From Cyathus striatus (Eukaryota; Basidiomycota; Agaricomycetes; Agaricales; Nidulariaceae), in contig JAOVFP010000012.1 of NCBI GenBank assembly GCA_025738555.1, positions 4,340,001 through 4,404,000 of the forward strand: a stretch of DNA of 64,000 nucleotides, given 5' to 3'. The notes below the pieces were generated by a model, which worked only from the letters and a program-made list of their open reading frames with translations, was not told the DNA's origin and ran no database searches. This document shows, piece after piece, positions 23,542-36,779 of this stretch (position 1 is the first letter of the stretch; each line of letters starts with the position of its first letter). Made by a program: the position numbers and the translations under genes.

Positions 23542-25647
23542 ATGGTACCTCTGGCATATTCCACACATACCCTCTGCTCTGATCCTATAGGATCTTTCAA
23601 GTACTCTCAGTTTATTTTTCACATCATGCTCAGTAAAGAGATGCTTTTGCTCATTACCAAAACATTTAAAACTCAATTAAAGTGTACTGGCCGTCCAGAC
23701 TATATTAACACTTGTGAGCGGTCAGCGGGAAATTTTATTAACAAAGAACTGAAGAAATTGCTGTAAATCTTTATCCTTTCTATGCCTTCCTTCTAATCCA
23801 AAATATATAAAATCTAGGCTATCCAGTGAAGTTACACCCCTTGTTCTAGAGAACCTTGATTCCATTTGTTGCAATATTAATAGCACATGGAGTAACCTCT
23901 ATGTCACTCTTCGCTGGTTACACTCCAAATGTCAAAATGCAGAGAATGTGTACTTGATAATTTGTTGCTGCAAAAAGGAAGATTTTGTTCCTGATGTCTT
24001 TCTTCCTGCAACATATCGAAAAGAGAATGCACCTACAACACATGAGGTAAGCATTACTTTTTTCAACAGTCATTTTTTCTTAATTTTTTTTATAGGGAAA
24101 CTTGGTCCATAATCTCTTTATGCAACTTATTCAAAGTGATAAGGAAACTATTCTCTATCGCCATTTCCCCGACATAGCATTTGAATTAATTCCCAATTTA
24201 AAACGTCAATGGTTCGACATTACCAATAAAGCAAAGTCATGTCTTAAGATGATCATTATTCATAAACTTTACCCCCATGAACGTAACTATTTAATGGATG
24301 GTAAATACCTTGTCTTGAGTAAGCTGGTTTATATTTTCATTGCTTGTGCTGTATTTTAACAATGCATTCATACAGAGGATTATTACAATCCCCTTACAGA
24401 TGGTTGTCTTCCAGGTGATCATTATCTACTTCAAGAGGAAGACATTCAGAACAGAATTGAGCCAATTGGCAAAAATCCTCAGGTCCACATTGCTGTGGAC
24501 ATTTATAAGATGCAGAAATATGCACCCAACAGTCCTCTTCTTCTTGATGACAATTGGAAGCCTACTACAATAAGTGAAATTGATCCAGAATTCATTGTAA
24601 AGCTCTCTATTTTATGTATAATGTTGCAAACTCTAATCAATTTTTTATTTATGATAGATAGCAGTAGTATGCTACAACATGTACTCTGACTCTGAAGATG
24701 ATAAGATATACCGTGATATGTGCAACAGTCATGCAGACATTATTCATGATACTGTTCGAATGCGTTACAATATCAAACGCAAATCAATTGATTCTATGGG
24801 GCTTCTATCTGGATTGAGTGGACCTCGTGTGGATCAAAAGTTTCAACAGGTTGGGCAGTATGCAGATCGCTATGACATGCCACAGGATGAGGAGAAGAAG
24901 GGTGCCATGCATATTAATCAAATTGGTATTGTTATTCTTTCTTTCCTTTGGTAAGCTGTTTTGAGTATTGACTGGATTGCAGATGTTTCAGCACACCTTA
25001 CTTCCCTTGTTCGTGGTATCTGGCCTGAGCTTCTAATGGCATGGCGACTTGTCACTATCTGCTCTCATCTCCCTGGTATCTCATGCAGCTTGGCTAGCAC
25101 GCAGTTTGCTGGCGTGTCCTACATATCTGCTTTGCATCTTGATGAGAATGATCTTACACACACAGTTGGGTTAACACTCAAGAAAAACCCTAATGTCCTT
25201 CCAGATGATGGACGTTCATCATCTTTCTATAATGCTGCCTATGGTGTATGCTTCTATTTAATGACTTATCATATTAAACAATACTCATTATTAGTATACC
25301 ACATTCAGCTTCTCATTTATACAGACCCACCTTGTCTGGAAATCTGGCATTCCAGATTACATCCACATACAACTACACGAACCCTTGTTCAAGAAAAACA
25401 TGAGTGGCAGTCGATTGGTATTGTTTCAGTAATCAAGAAAGATGTTATGCAAGCAGTGGCAGCTGGCCGTGTCGCAGATTTCTCTCATGTTTCCTCAAAA
25501 CAAGGTCTATACACAGACCAATATATTGAGAGCCACATGCAAGATATATGCACAAGAAATTATGTTGATTTCTCCAAATTAAAAACTCACTTACCAGCTT
25601 ATTTAAGTGGAAACACTCTAGCTGATTTATTTAATGTACATATTTAG
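23542..25647 (+). CDS. Unknown seven-exon gene, possible 2OG-oxygenase-like C-terminus
   Basis: Exons 23542-23762, 23818-24046, 24096-24318, 24376-24596, 24658-24925, 24983-25243 and 25325-25647 join in phase through GT..AG introns to give 581 aa with no stop. I do not recognise the N-terminal 400 residues. The C-terminal part has SALHLDENDLTHTVGL (His-x-Asp near 439-441), FYNAAY, then IWHSRLHPHTTTRTL and SIGIVSVIKKDVMQA. A His-x-Asp followed by a distal His and Arg fits an iron/2-oxoglutarate oxygenase core, but this is weak pattern matching. The last donor is ambiguous (25244 or 25246); the choice made keeps 107 codons open. It lies between a satellite and the Helitron region, so it may be transposon cargo. 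Confidence 0.6.
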
Positions 25648-26009
25648 GAGAGACGGTAATTGGTAATATTTAACTAACTTTTTTTTTAAGTATGTAGTTT
25701 GTATGTAGTATTAAATACAGTCCTATTATATTCCATTCTTTTCTATAATGAAATTTACAGATATATCTCTCACCCTCCTAAAGATGCACAAGTGAATGAA
25801 CTAGGGTCTCCTCTCGTACATTGAGGTTGAGACAGATTCATCCCATGATGTTGCAGGAATGTCCACAGCAACTTGGCAATGTGCAGGGTGTGTTTTATTT
25901 GAATCCTGATTTGCATTTCAAATCACATATTCTTGGAGTTTGCACAGTTGTTCCACTCACTGCTTAAGAGGTCTCTTATGTATTACCCAGAACTTACTCT
26001 GACTACTTA
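25648..26009. other. Short gene-free stretch
   Basis: Likely 3' untranslated region of the preceding gene, followed by the LINE target site. Confidence 0.4.
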
Positions 26010-26216
26010 TTTTTTTTTTTTTTCGAATCATATATTTAATGTCAGTGATGGGGTACCATATGTTGCGACAGTGTAGCATCTACTTGTATGTAAAGTATAG
26101 TAAGTGGTGTTCTGTATGAGTGAACATAGTGAGAGATGAGATGTGTAGCATGGTGTCCATTGGCTGTATAATGTGAACCTCAGGTCACCATATGAGTGGT
26201 AAGGCGCCAGGAGGGG
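26010..26216 (-). mobile_element. 5'-truncated LINE with 11-bp target duplication
   Basis: Poly-T at 26010-26023, then the family tail with GGTACCATATGTTGCGACA. Flanked by exact CTGACTACTTA repeats at 25999-26009 and 26217-26227. Only 207 bp of the 3' end is present. The distal part (GGCGCCAGGAGGGG) also matches the larger copy at 57093. Confidence 0.88.
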
Positions 26217-26227
26217 CTGACTACTTA

Positions 26228-26630
26228 GTAATATACTCAATGTTCAGAATATTCAACCATTCCTGTTCCCAAAATATAATAGTATGTAAGCTTTTGTACG
26301 TACAGTTGTGTCATTTTACTGTGTTTCATTCCACTTCTTCCACTGGCCTAACAAACATTCCATTGGAATAAACAAAGGTACATGAAGGACTACAAAACAA
26401 CATGAAAAAAACAGTAAAAGATAACAAGATAACCTTTCAGACAGAGAAGCAGCCAATTAAGGCCATAGTAATACAGGGACAACTACCAACCAAAAACGTC
26501 CTGAATCCAAAAAAAATATTGTACAATGTGCAATAAAGAAAAGAAGAATGAGCTAAGTCATAATACCACATGCACATATAAATAAACTGAATCAAAAAAT
26601 GATGAAGATCAGAAGAGGAAACAAATATAA
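26228..26630. other. AT-rich gene-free stretch
   Basis: No coding signal. It probably contains the 3' untranslated region of the minus-strand gene ending at 26631. Confidence 0.4.
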
Positions 26631-28012
26631 CTAGTTCTCATCCATGTCATGGTTGCGGCGGTTGCGGCGAACCTTCTTGGCAGGAGGAGTAGGAGGGGAT
26701 AAACGAGATGGGGAGAAGGCAGTGAAGTGCTCTGAGGTTCGTTTGCGTTGAATGGAAGGACCAGCCAATGGAGCTGGTGTAAATGGGGGGATGATAATTT
26801 CCTCCTTGTCAAGATCGGAACTTGCAAACACCTTGAGCTTCTCAATTTGTAGCTGATATACCTATATAGATAGATGATGAGCAAAAGTGAGAAATAAAAA
26901 TAAAAATACAGTATCACCTTCCGAACCATGGAAGGGTTCTTCTTGTCAGGGATAATCCAGGCAACAAGGACAGCATCAATAATAACAAGAGTTCCTGGAC
27001 GCAATTTGTCACGAATATCCCAAGGCTTGATCAAAGAACCATCGGAGTCATAGAATGGGTGCTGAATAACCTTAGCATGGTCCAGCTGGAAGAAATCACC
27101 ATGGTAGCCTTCAAGAAGTTCAGGAGCATAGAAAGCCCCAACCTCGTTGGCGACTGGAGACAGAAGGCAATGCTTAGTAAAAAAAGAAATATGAATTAAA
27201 ATATGAAATGCTGACCACTGCTGCTGATCTCTGGCTGTGCATTTTCTTCTGGCACAGGAACGTCTGTGAGAAGATTCTTCTTCTTTGGAGTAGCAGCCTT
27301 TCCAGGAGTAGACTGGGGGGGAACCTGGGTGAAAGTTGCAGTGATTTAATAAGAGGGTACAATGATCATATAAGATATATCAACCTTGAACTTCACACCA
27401 CTTGTAAATTTGATCAGATCTAACGTCTCACCAGGCCTTTTCTTAGAAAGGACTGAGATGGTCTCAGTCTCCTGGTGTACAAGTGAGTGAATGAAAATGA
27501 AACAAATAAATGTATTTACGTTGTAACCTTCTGACAAGACAGCATGATCTGCCTCAATGGCCTCGTTTAGAATGGCAATCTGGTTGTCAAAGGCATCTGT
27601 GAGCTCTGAGGGAGACTCATATGGCAGCTCTAATACGATAATATCCTTCACCACTGTGGCATCAGTAATAGGCTATAAGTTCAAGGTTAGACAGTACAGA
27701 AGATGCAATTAAGTGAAAGTAGCTTACACCTGCACGAGCGTTACCCTTTGCAGCCAAGCGAGTCCCATTGGTAGAGGAGGCCACCTGGCCAAAGAAACAC
27801 ATCGACAATTCTGAGTCAACAGGCTCACCCTTGCCATGAAAAGTAACCTTCCCAAAGGTTGAGGTATCCGGCTCTACCTTAGAATGGGCGAAAAAGTCTT
27901 CGCCAAAATTCATGGCACCTAGACCTGGTGTAAATGATGGTTCTGATGCACGAAGTTGTTCAAAGAGAAGTGAGTAACACCCTTGTTCAAGTCGTTCAAT
28001 GAAGCAGGACAT
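26631..28012 (-). CDS. Unknown six-exon gene beside the Helitron; possible OB-fold protein
   Basis: Six exons, 27728-28012, 27520-27672, 27385-27471, 27216-27324, 26918-27153 and 26631-26861, splice in phase to 366 aa. The N-terminal third is mixed alpha/beta-like. The middle holds a Pro/Lys-rich linker (STPGKAATPKKKN). The block IRDKLRPGTLVIIDAVLVAW followed by VYQLQIEKLKVF looks like two beta-strand-rich segments of an OB-fold nucleic-acid-binding domain. The C-terminus is basic (AKKVRRNRRNHD) and could be a nuclear localisation signal. It is co-oriented with and 0.8 kb downstream of the Rep-helicase gene, which is compatible with an accessory single-strand-binding role. That role is inferred from position and fold impression only. 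Confidence 0.6.
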
Positions 28013-28793
28013 TGTAAGTATTTAAGGAAGGATATTGGAGATGAAGATGAAGAATTGCGCAGATCAGCAGAGCATTTATAAGGAGAATAAAGCACATTAA
28101 TAAAATATATGAAAAGCATGAAATCAAATCAGGAGGTGTCACCACACATCTGCATGATCAGCAGGTAAAATTGGTTTCAAATTCCATTCATACTTTACCT
28201 TGCTGTTCGATGTGAAAAGGTAGAATGATGTCATTTATTCTGGAATGGAATAGGCATTTGGTCATGGGCATTCAACACGTTATACCCAATGCAATTTAGA
28301 AAGGAAGAAAACGAAACATGTGATCATGAGGAATGAAGAGTATAACACCCATGGCTACAGGAAATGAGGAGTGTGACACCTGTGACCAAGGGGGAACGAA
28401 GGATACAGAAATTGAAGGACATGAATTAGAGATGATCAATAACAACAGTGTGCTTTTAAAGTGCCATACATAATGTTAATGAGGAATGGAGATCAGAACT
28501 AGGGGTAGCTGTTGAATATGGAGTCTATAAGGGACAGATAAAGAAAGTAAGGTCCAGGATTAGGAATATATTATACCCAATTTATTGTGAGAATGATGAA
28601 TGTAGTGCTTGTGACTTAATGAAATGGAAATTATAATGGTAGTTGGGTGGAATTTCGGATAATTGGTGGTGAGATTGGCAGTGGCAAAAGTGAATAGCTG
28701 ACTCGGCACATACGTCATTGATAATGAACTATCAACATATCAATGGATAACTGGTTTAGAATTACCAGAAGAAGAAGCGTAAAGAAAAAAATG
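28013..28793. other. Intergenic, gene-free
   Basis: AT-rich spacer between two minus-strand genes. It should include the promoter of the 26631-28012 gene. I could not identify a Helitron 3' hairpin with confidence. Confidence 0.35.
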
Positions 28794-31700
28794 TTAAGGT
28801 TTAGAAGCCACCACATCATTAGTGTCCAGTCTTCGTCGTTTTTCACATCTGGATTGAGGAGAGTACTGTATAAATTGTTCCTGAGCATGACCACGTTTAC
28901 GAGAGCTTGTCATAATTGAAGAAACTGTAGGAAGTGAGTGTGAACATTCAGTCAGAGACGTTGTAAGTATGTGGCATGATGAGGATGAAGAAGTGGCAGA
29001 CAATGGTGAAGGCAGAGTGGAGAATTGCCGATTAGGTTTTGCATTGAACATTGTAAGGGTCAGTGCATCCAACCTTTGCAAGCGAATCATTTCTTTACGA
29101 ACATCTTCTGATTGCTGACATGTTATTTTGGACATTCTGAAAGGGCGGAGAATGGCAAGTCCATCAAGGGACTTAACTCTGGATACCATTACATATGGGG
29201 CCTCAGTACCACGGCAGCCTTCAATGTCAACTATTATTTTTTCCATTGTTTTCCCTTGTGCTTTATGTGCTGTCATAGCAAATGCGGGAACTAAAGGTAT
29301 TTGGGATCTTTTGATAACCAATCTTTTACCCGAATGTGGGTGGCTAAATTTCAAGTCCACTGTGTCCTGCAAAACAACGGCTTGATTATCACACAAGAAT
29401 GGCAAGGGTGAAGCTGTCATGAAGGAAAGTTCTACCACACATGACAATGCTTCTCTATTACCATGACTGTTGACAACATAGCGAATGGATATTAATTTTC
29501 CAACAGAGCCATTGACTATTCCACCAGGTACGTCATAATTCTGCATAATCATTACAGGCATTCCTGACACCAATGGTATGCGCCCAAGACGATAACTGGT
29601 TTGGCCTGAGTTGAGGCTATATAAATGATTCTTTAGATCAGAATCTTCTAAGAGTTTTCCAGTGTGATAATCTGATGCATAGTACCAGTGCAAGCACTGT
29701 CTGGTCTGCTGTGCATAAGCAATGGTTGCTTGCTCATTGAGTAAATCCTTTGTCAAATTGTCACATACAATGATTGGTGATCCCTTCCATAAGTTATCAC
29801 TAGGCCTGATAGGTATTGTATTGAGAACACGGCTGGACAGGAGCTCATAATCTTTTTCTGTGCATTTTCCTTCCCGAAGACGCTGGAGTAAGTCCACTAA
29901 TGATTGATTCCTTGATCCAGCTTGTCACATAACCTGTCTTAAAATTACCACTGTATCAACCGAAAGCCATAGCAGCTTGCCATCTATGTCAGATTGGCCA
30001 CGTTTTGAAGCAGACTGTCGTTTTGAGATATCAATATTGGTAAATAATCTTGTCTGTGCTACAGGAGGCAACTGCGCAAAGTCACCAGCAAATATTACAT
30101 TAACTCCTCCAAATGGAGCTGTGTTTCCTTTGGCAACTACTAGGGCATCATTTATTTGATGAAGCATTGAACATCCAACCATGGACACTTCATCTATAAA
30201 CAGATAATCAACCCCTTCCCACATAGCAATCAGGTCACGTTGACTTTTTGTTACAGCACCACCCTTGGACATTTGATTGAGACACAGGGCAGCATGTAGT
30301 GTCATACCTAATATGTTTTGCGCGGCAACACCAGTAAAAGAGGTAAGTCGAAAACGACGTTCCTGCTTTTGTCTAATAAAAAAATGCCTCAAACAGTTAA
30401 TCACCTGTGACTTTCCTGTACCACCTTGACCACCTAGAAACATATGCAATTGAGGGGAAGTATGAGTCAGACTGTGTTCAGCAACAATTGTAAATGATCG
30501 GTCTTGTTCATAATTTAAAGTGAACTCTGTAGACATACATATAATCATTTTAATATTACCATCGGTATTGGCTATATCATTTTGGATATCATATGTAGAC
30601 AAAGGAGGATTTGATTGAACTGCAACTTGATTTGTGGAATAGTTTCTCATATTATTTTCATCCAACATTGAATTTTGCATAATATCAACAATAGCAGGTG
30701 TTGCTTTATCAATATCCATAGCTGTCAATTCATTTTCACCTGTATAAGTTGAGTGTTGCTTCCAGGCAGACCGCCGATCATCATATGCTTTTTTCCAGGT
30801 ATCTTCCAATAAATTATTTTCAGCAATTGTGTCAAATAAATTCACATCATTGCAATTATGACTGGAATCCATGTTGTCAGAAGGTTGATTAGCATTTATA
30901 CCTTCAAACAGACCACCTGCAATTGCATGGAGTACACAATCTTGTGCATTGGTAGTCATAAAGTTCATACTTTGGCTTGAACATTCATTAATTGACATGA
31001 GGTGCTCAAGTATTTCTTCTTCATCTCTGTGTTCATCAGCAAAGTCATCAATTTGGATGTTGACACACGACTTCACTGATCTAAGGGCCTGCCTACTCCG
31101 CTGTGCTGCTGCAAAATGATTATCACGACTATCTTTACATTCATGAAGGACCTGCATATTGTCAATAGCATGCTGAATACGTTTTTGCATGATGAATAAA
31201 ACAGTGAGAAAGATTCTAACCATGATTGATCCTCATCACGTAGATCTTGCACAGATTTCCAAGGCTTAAACAAAATAAGCATCAGGCGAGCATGCCGGCA
31301 CTGAGAGTCATCATTATCACGCCTTGGTAAAGATGGACCACATGGAACAGGAACATAGTAAGATCCAGGATATCGAATGGATATCGAGTGGGTGTCATGC
31401 TCAGGATGTTCAATTTCAAATGGGACATGCTGTCTACCTTTTTTCTGTACATCAGATAAATTCAAGCCCATGCCAGTGGTAGATACACATTCATTGTCAA
31501 TACCACTCTCTTTAGTATTATTATTATCATGCTTATTATTGGATGAGCGTGTTGATGCTATATATTTTTTTTCTGTGCATGAGACAAAATCCCATAAACA
31601 CATGTCTTTAATAGAATCTCCTCGAAATATATAATCGGAAACTTGGGAAGCCCTTGCAACAAGTGAACCAGAACTGTCTACATGTACCGACAAGTCTGAA

Positions 31701-34700
31701 GCATCCAAGGCAGAGTTTTCATCTAACAAGTCATCATTGTCATTGCCATTTATAGAAATGCTGTCATCCAAATTGTGATCAATGATATTGATGTCATTCA
31801 AATTACTGGCATCAGCATTGGGTGAAACGGCAAGAGAAGACCTGTTTGGTGTTGAATTGCACTCTGGGGATGGCAATTGACTATTTATGTAATACTCAAA
31901 AGAAGTCCAGTACAAATTACGGAATTTGTGGCTTGTAAAATGGTCTTCAAAATCCATAAGGTACGAAGCTACTTGTTGTGCTGAGAGTTCTTGATGAGAT
32001 ATCATGGCATATGCACATTTTTGCAGTAATTTTTTTGCATGTGCATGTAGATTATCATCGTCAGGATTATATTCACCTAGCCTCTTTACTGCAAGCTCAA
32101 GAGCAGCGAAAGCAACATGAGATTTTAGCTGAGTTTTTGTTATATAATCTGAGATGTAGTAAAATACAGCCTTTGCTGCAAAACCTGAAAGGATAAACTT
32201 GATATCCATGTTGCATCTTATTGCCTCAATAACTGTTTCATTGAAGTTATTCACGAACACATCAAGGCACTTAAAACAAATTTCACCAGTTTCATCATTA
32301 AAGGTACTGCATTCAGTAATGTCACCTTTTCCAAGTCCAAATCGACATTCTTTTACTTCACCTGGTTTCCAATACTTGTAACATGTAGCTGAATGTTTGT
32401 GAGATTGACATTGCTTTACAAGAAAATGTAAATCTTTCTGTCGCAAATTTTTGAATTCAGAAGGGAGAGACTGCCTTGAGCAATACCACTGACAGAACAT
32501 GGGTGTTGGACAGAGGAAGGAATTGAAGTTTCTGGGCAAGGGTCAGGAGGAATACCATTGGAGATGGTATCATCAAGAAATGCAAGCAATCGGTCACGGA
32601 AATCCATGTCACCTTTATTTTGAATTCGTTCTTTTATTTGATCAGGGTTGAGAGCACCTTCAATCCACACAACCATATGACAATGCAGCGAACCATGTCC
32701 CTGTGCTTCAACACAACATAGTATGCACTTACAACTCCAAACACACCTTCATTGGTATTTATCCCTTTCTTTGGCTTGTATCCCATTAATGATGTAATAA
32801 ATTGATTCATGCATAAATTGAAGAACTGAGCACCAATTACAGGATTATGAGCAAGCAATACAGCCTGTGACCAGTAAGATGATGATTGAGAGTCTGAAAG
32901 CATGTTATCTACACTGGCCAAATTACCAGCCAGCAACCTTACAATGGGATTGTAAACATCAGCAGGATTAATTGTAACATAGAAAGTAGGAAGACCCTTT
33001 TCAATAACAAGAGCACGAATTTCATTTCTCATTATTGTGCGGCTAGCTGCTGATCCTGGAACAGCTGCAGTAATAGTTCTAACCTCTCGCATCAAATCAA
33101 GAACTTTACGTTCCTCACATGTTGAAGCAGTTGTGTAATTACCTCCAGCCATGCACTCTGTAACAGCACGAATTGCATCTGGTGATATGGAAGCAAAAGA
33201 TGCAGCAACTCGACTAAAACTAGACTTTTTAACTTTAAGACTAGTGTGAAGAAGAGCTTTGCGTCTCTGGATAATATTAAAAACTGTAAACATGAAAGCA
33301 TAATGTTCTTGAAACCGACGATCTGCAAGGTTCAACATATGCTTGACATGCCGCTGAAAGGATAATGGCACCAGACGTTTAACATTCTCTGGTCCACCAA
33401 TTCCATATGGAAACAATGTTGGGTAGATCATTGGCAGTAATGAAGGGTTGTTGAATTCATTTACAGGTTTAGGATCATGTGGTATCTGTATATAAGATTT
33501 TCCCTTCTGCTTGAAGTGTCTGAGTGCAGCTGCTCGCAATTCATGGGCTGGTGCATTAGCATTAACATCAGTGATCACAACACTCTGAAAATAGTCAGAG
33601 CTAGGAGTAATTGCAACATTTTGACTGTCATGATCCATCATATAATTTTGTAGAGAATCTTCCAAATTATCATATCTAGCTATCAATGTATCAATACTTT
33701 CACTCTCATTTATATGCTCAATGTGGACTGGAGGAAAAAAATCTGATCCTAGGCTTGATATACGTTCATGGTCTATAACAGCATCTGAATACAGTGGGTT
33801 ATATTTTTTCAACCAATCAAGTGCCAACCTAACCTTTTCACATCTTATGAGGAGAGGCTTAGCCTTTGTGCGTAGCCATTCAGCTGATGGAGGTGATGAT
33901 CCAATGAAAAGCACGCAAATTGGAGTCAGGACATCTTCAATGGGAGGAGGTAGAACTTTTTCTAATTGTGATGTTTTTTGGGGATAAATAATGACATGGC
34001 CCTTAACCTCTCGTTGAGCAGTGGGAACATTTAGATTCTGATTTGTTTCCTGAAGTTGAATAATACAGACCTTAGCACGACAACGTGCTATCATGAGTTC
34101 TTCCATTATTGTCAAATCCTTGAGTACATCTGGAATGGGGCCAATGTAATTGTGATTAGCTAATGACAGTGGCGGCAACTTATTACCTTTCAGTTTACTG
34201 TAACATTCAGTACATAAATTCAGCTTTATGCCTTGAATCCCACATGGCACTGGTGACTGATCAAGTTGTTCAGAATAATCAATACCATGAGGATCAAGTA
34301 AATAATCTTTTAGTGGACCAGTAGTGAATGGCATAGGTACTGAACTAACTGATGAATGAAGTGAAATGGGTATGCGGAGAATATTTATATTAACTTTGGT
34401 GATATCAATTGATTTACCTGTTGAAACAAAGAAAGAACATGAGCAACAAGCACAGACATGCATTGCAAGAGCATCCTTGTCAGTGTTAACACGAAATTGA
34501 TGAATGAGATCATATTTCTTTTCTGGTGTAAGTAATTGAGGCCAGGCTTCCTGTATGCTATGTAACATAGAATGTTGCTCATCAGATTCTGTAAAGTTAA
34601 TATTCCTTTCATATATCCTGATTGATGTACTAACCATTGAGTGATGTAATGAAGAAATGAAATTGTCAAGCAGGTAGCGAAGCCTCTTCACTTTCTTGTT

Positions 34701-35793
34701 TGCAATAACTACATCTTCCATTCCAAGACTAGACAGAAGTCTTCTTAAAGGAACTAAGTGTGTAGATTTCTTAACATTTGTTAAAACTTGTAATTGTAGT
34801 TGAATGTTTGAATTTATTTCTGAATATGATTCATTCATATGGTCAAAACAAAATCTTCTGCACATTGACAATCTTGATGAAGCACATAATCCTTCTGCTA
34901 AATGCTTGGTGAAGGCAAAACGAAGATGTTCAAGAGGTAAAGGATCATATGAAACTAGCAAGCCATGCCTAGATACAAGCTCTTCAAGCTCTGTTTTACG
35001 AAGTCTGTCTATATAATTAAATATATCCAGGTTGTCAGATGATACAAATGGTGAGTCTTGGAAGCAATAGCAATAAGAAGACAATATATGTAACATATGA
35101 GGTCTATAAACTTGGACAGAAGGCAAGGAAATATGTATTGCAGTTGCAACTTCACACAAATGTTCAATAGAAAGTGAGGAATGTATTATGCCCATAAGCA
35201 ACGAATTACAGAGCTCATTACTGCTAGAAAAATTATCCCTGCCTGAACAACACAAGTATTGCAACCCAGTCTCAAAGTAGCCACCAGAGAATACATGTTG
35301 AAGAAAAGTTTTTCTAGACAAAATAGCACTACTTTGAGTACATGAAATAGAATGAGCCATCAATAAAGGTATCAACTCAGAGTTAGAGCAATGAAATAGA
35401 AGTGGAATGTCAAATGAATCACCCAATATGTGAACAAGGGGTGAAGAAGCTCGGGTAGACATAGGAACATTATAGGGTGCATCAGCGCAAGGGGCAGTAA
35501 AATGTGCATTATCAGGTGTTTCTGATGTATTATCCTGTTCAGGATTTTCACATTGGTCAGTGTTATCAAGAGAAATCTCGCTTGAAAACTCTGCAGAAAA
35601 GGAAAGATACTTAAACAATTCCCCAGGCATATCAATAAACCTAATAACACTTCCATCTTGAAGTAAAAGCACGGCTTCCTGTGTGGGGGAAGTTATACAA
35701 GGTACTGCAATAGGTGTAGACATAGAGGGCTGGGTACAAATCTCCAAAGAGGGATGATGGATAAGCGATTTTATGAAAGCGCTTTTACCTGCC
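28794..35793 (-). pseudogene. Helitron Rep-helicase, frameshifted and GTPase-fused
   Basis: Rolling-circle Rep plus PIF1-family helicase of a fungal Helitron, about 2,300 codons. From the N-terminus: a DUF6570-like block near 34.2 kb (LCTECYSKLKGNKLPPLSLA), the HUH motif LHCHM at about 32680-32700, a tyrosine motif YYISDYITK near 32150, and helicase motifs FLGGQGGTGKSQ (about 30420), YLFIDEVSMVG (about 30190), FAGDFAQLPPV and HKAQGKTMEKI (about 29240). Breaks: single-base frameshifts just before the HUH motif, near 32500, and at an A-run near 31190, plus a stop at 29925-29927 where CGA is expected. The 5' exon of the same frame starts in GTPase sequence (see the adjacent entry). Confidence 0.88.
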
Positions 35794-36332
35794 TACATAT
35801 GTAAATATAATAAGCACTATATACAAGGGATAGCATTTTAAATCACTTACATTTTTAATACCAACAACAGCAACAAGCAACTCTTTACCCTTTCCTTTCA
35901 CTTTGGTGAAGTCAGAGAGGCATGATAACACATCCTCATAACCAATAGCATCATCGGTAGATAGAACTACACTACAGTTTTCCCCATCTGACACCGGCAA
36001 AGGGATAAATGCACTGGCTGAATGGAAAGCGATGGTAGGATAATGATTATGTGCATGCAGGTGTTCAAGCCAAGCAGAGAGCAATTCATCAGAAATCAAA
36101 TCTACTCAATCATCAGAAGAGTATTGATATGCAGAATGTTAATTACTAACCAATTTTGTTCAATACAAGCACCACATTCTTCAACTTCTTTTTACCCTTT
36201 GCATCTTCCAACTTGTTTAAAAATTCGCTATAGAATAAAAATGGATTTCTAGAGTCCAAAACCTCCACCACCAAATCCGCATGATCAAGCACTGACAATA
36301 GGGTAGGAGGCTCTTGGTTACTCAATGCCGTG
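35640..36332 (-). CDS. Circularly permuted GTPase domain fused to Helitron frame
   Basis: Reading the minus strand across two introns: HADLVVEVLDSRNPFLFYSE, KKKLKNVVLVLNKI|DLISDE (G4 NKxD; intron about 36103-36152), PTIAFHSASAF (G5-like), ELLVAVVGIKN|AGKSAFIKSL (G1; intron 35794-35851), then VIRFIDMPGELFKYLS (G3). The order G4-G5-G1-G3 is diagnostic of the circularly permuted GTPase group (YlqF/Nug1/GNL3L-like), which acts in ribosome assembly. Intact GTP-binding motifs are present. The G1-G3 exon has no stop and runs directly into Helitron coding sequence. An upstream minus-strand frame (36341-36760, with FPHLRLGRSWYEDCL) splices in phase to it and may be the N-terminus; I do not recognise it. 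Confidence 0.7.
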
Positions 36333-36779
36333 ACTTATTGTTATTCATTATTAAAAAATTTAAAAAAGTGAACTTTATTGCCGTTGCACTCACTATTAAG
36401 GTCCAATGGGACATGAAGTGGAATGTGGGGAGGAACAAGATAACATAAAGGTGGTATATTTTGAAGACAGTCCTCATACCAGCTTCGCCCCAGACGTAGA
36501 TGAGGAAAACTTTCTGTGTCCACAAATAGTTTGGTTAGGATGGAGACACTTCCATTGCTCATCGTAACAGTCACTGTAACTTCTGAATCAGGGCATAATA
36601 AGATGCCATGCGAAATTGCAAGTAAGTGAGGGATGTAAGAAAGCCTGAGTCGACTGTCATAGACTGCCTGTACGACAATGCCATTAAGAAGAACAGACAT
36701 GATAAGTAGGGCAATAAGGGGGGGAGAAGAGCATGAGTATGCCTGCATTAGCATTTGCAAGCACTACTCACTTACCGGC

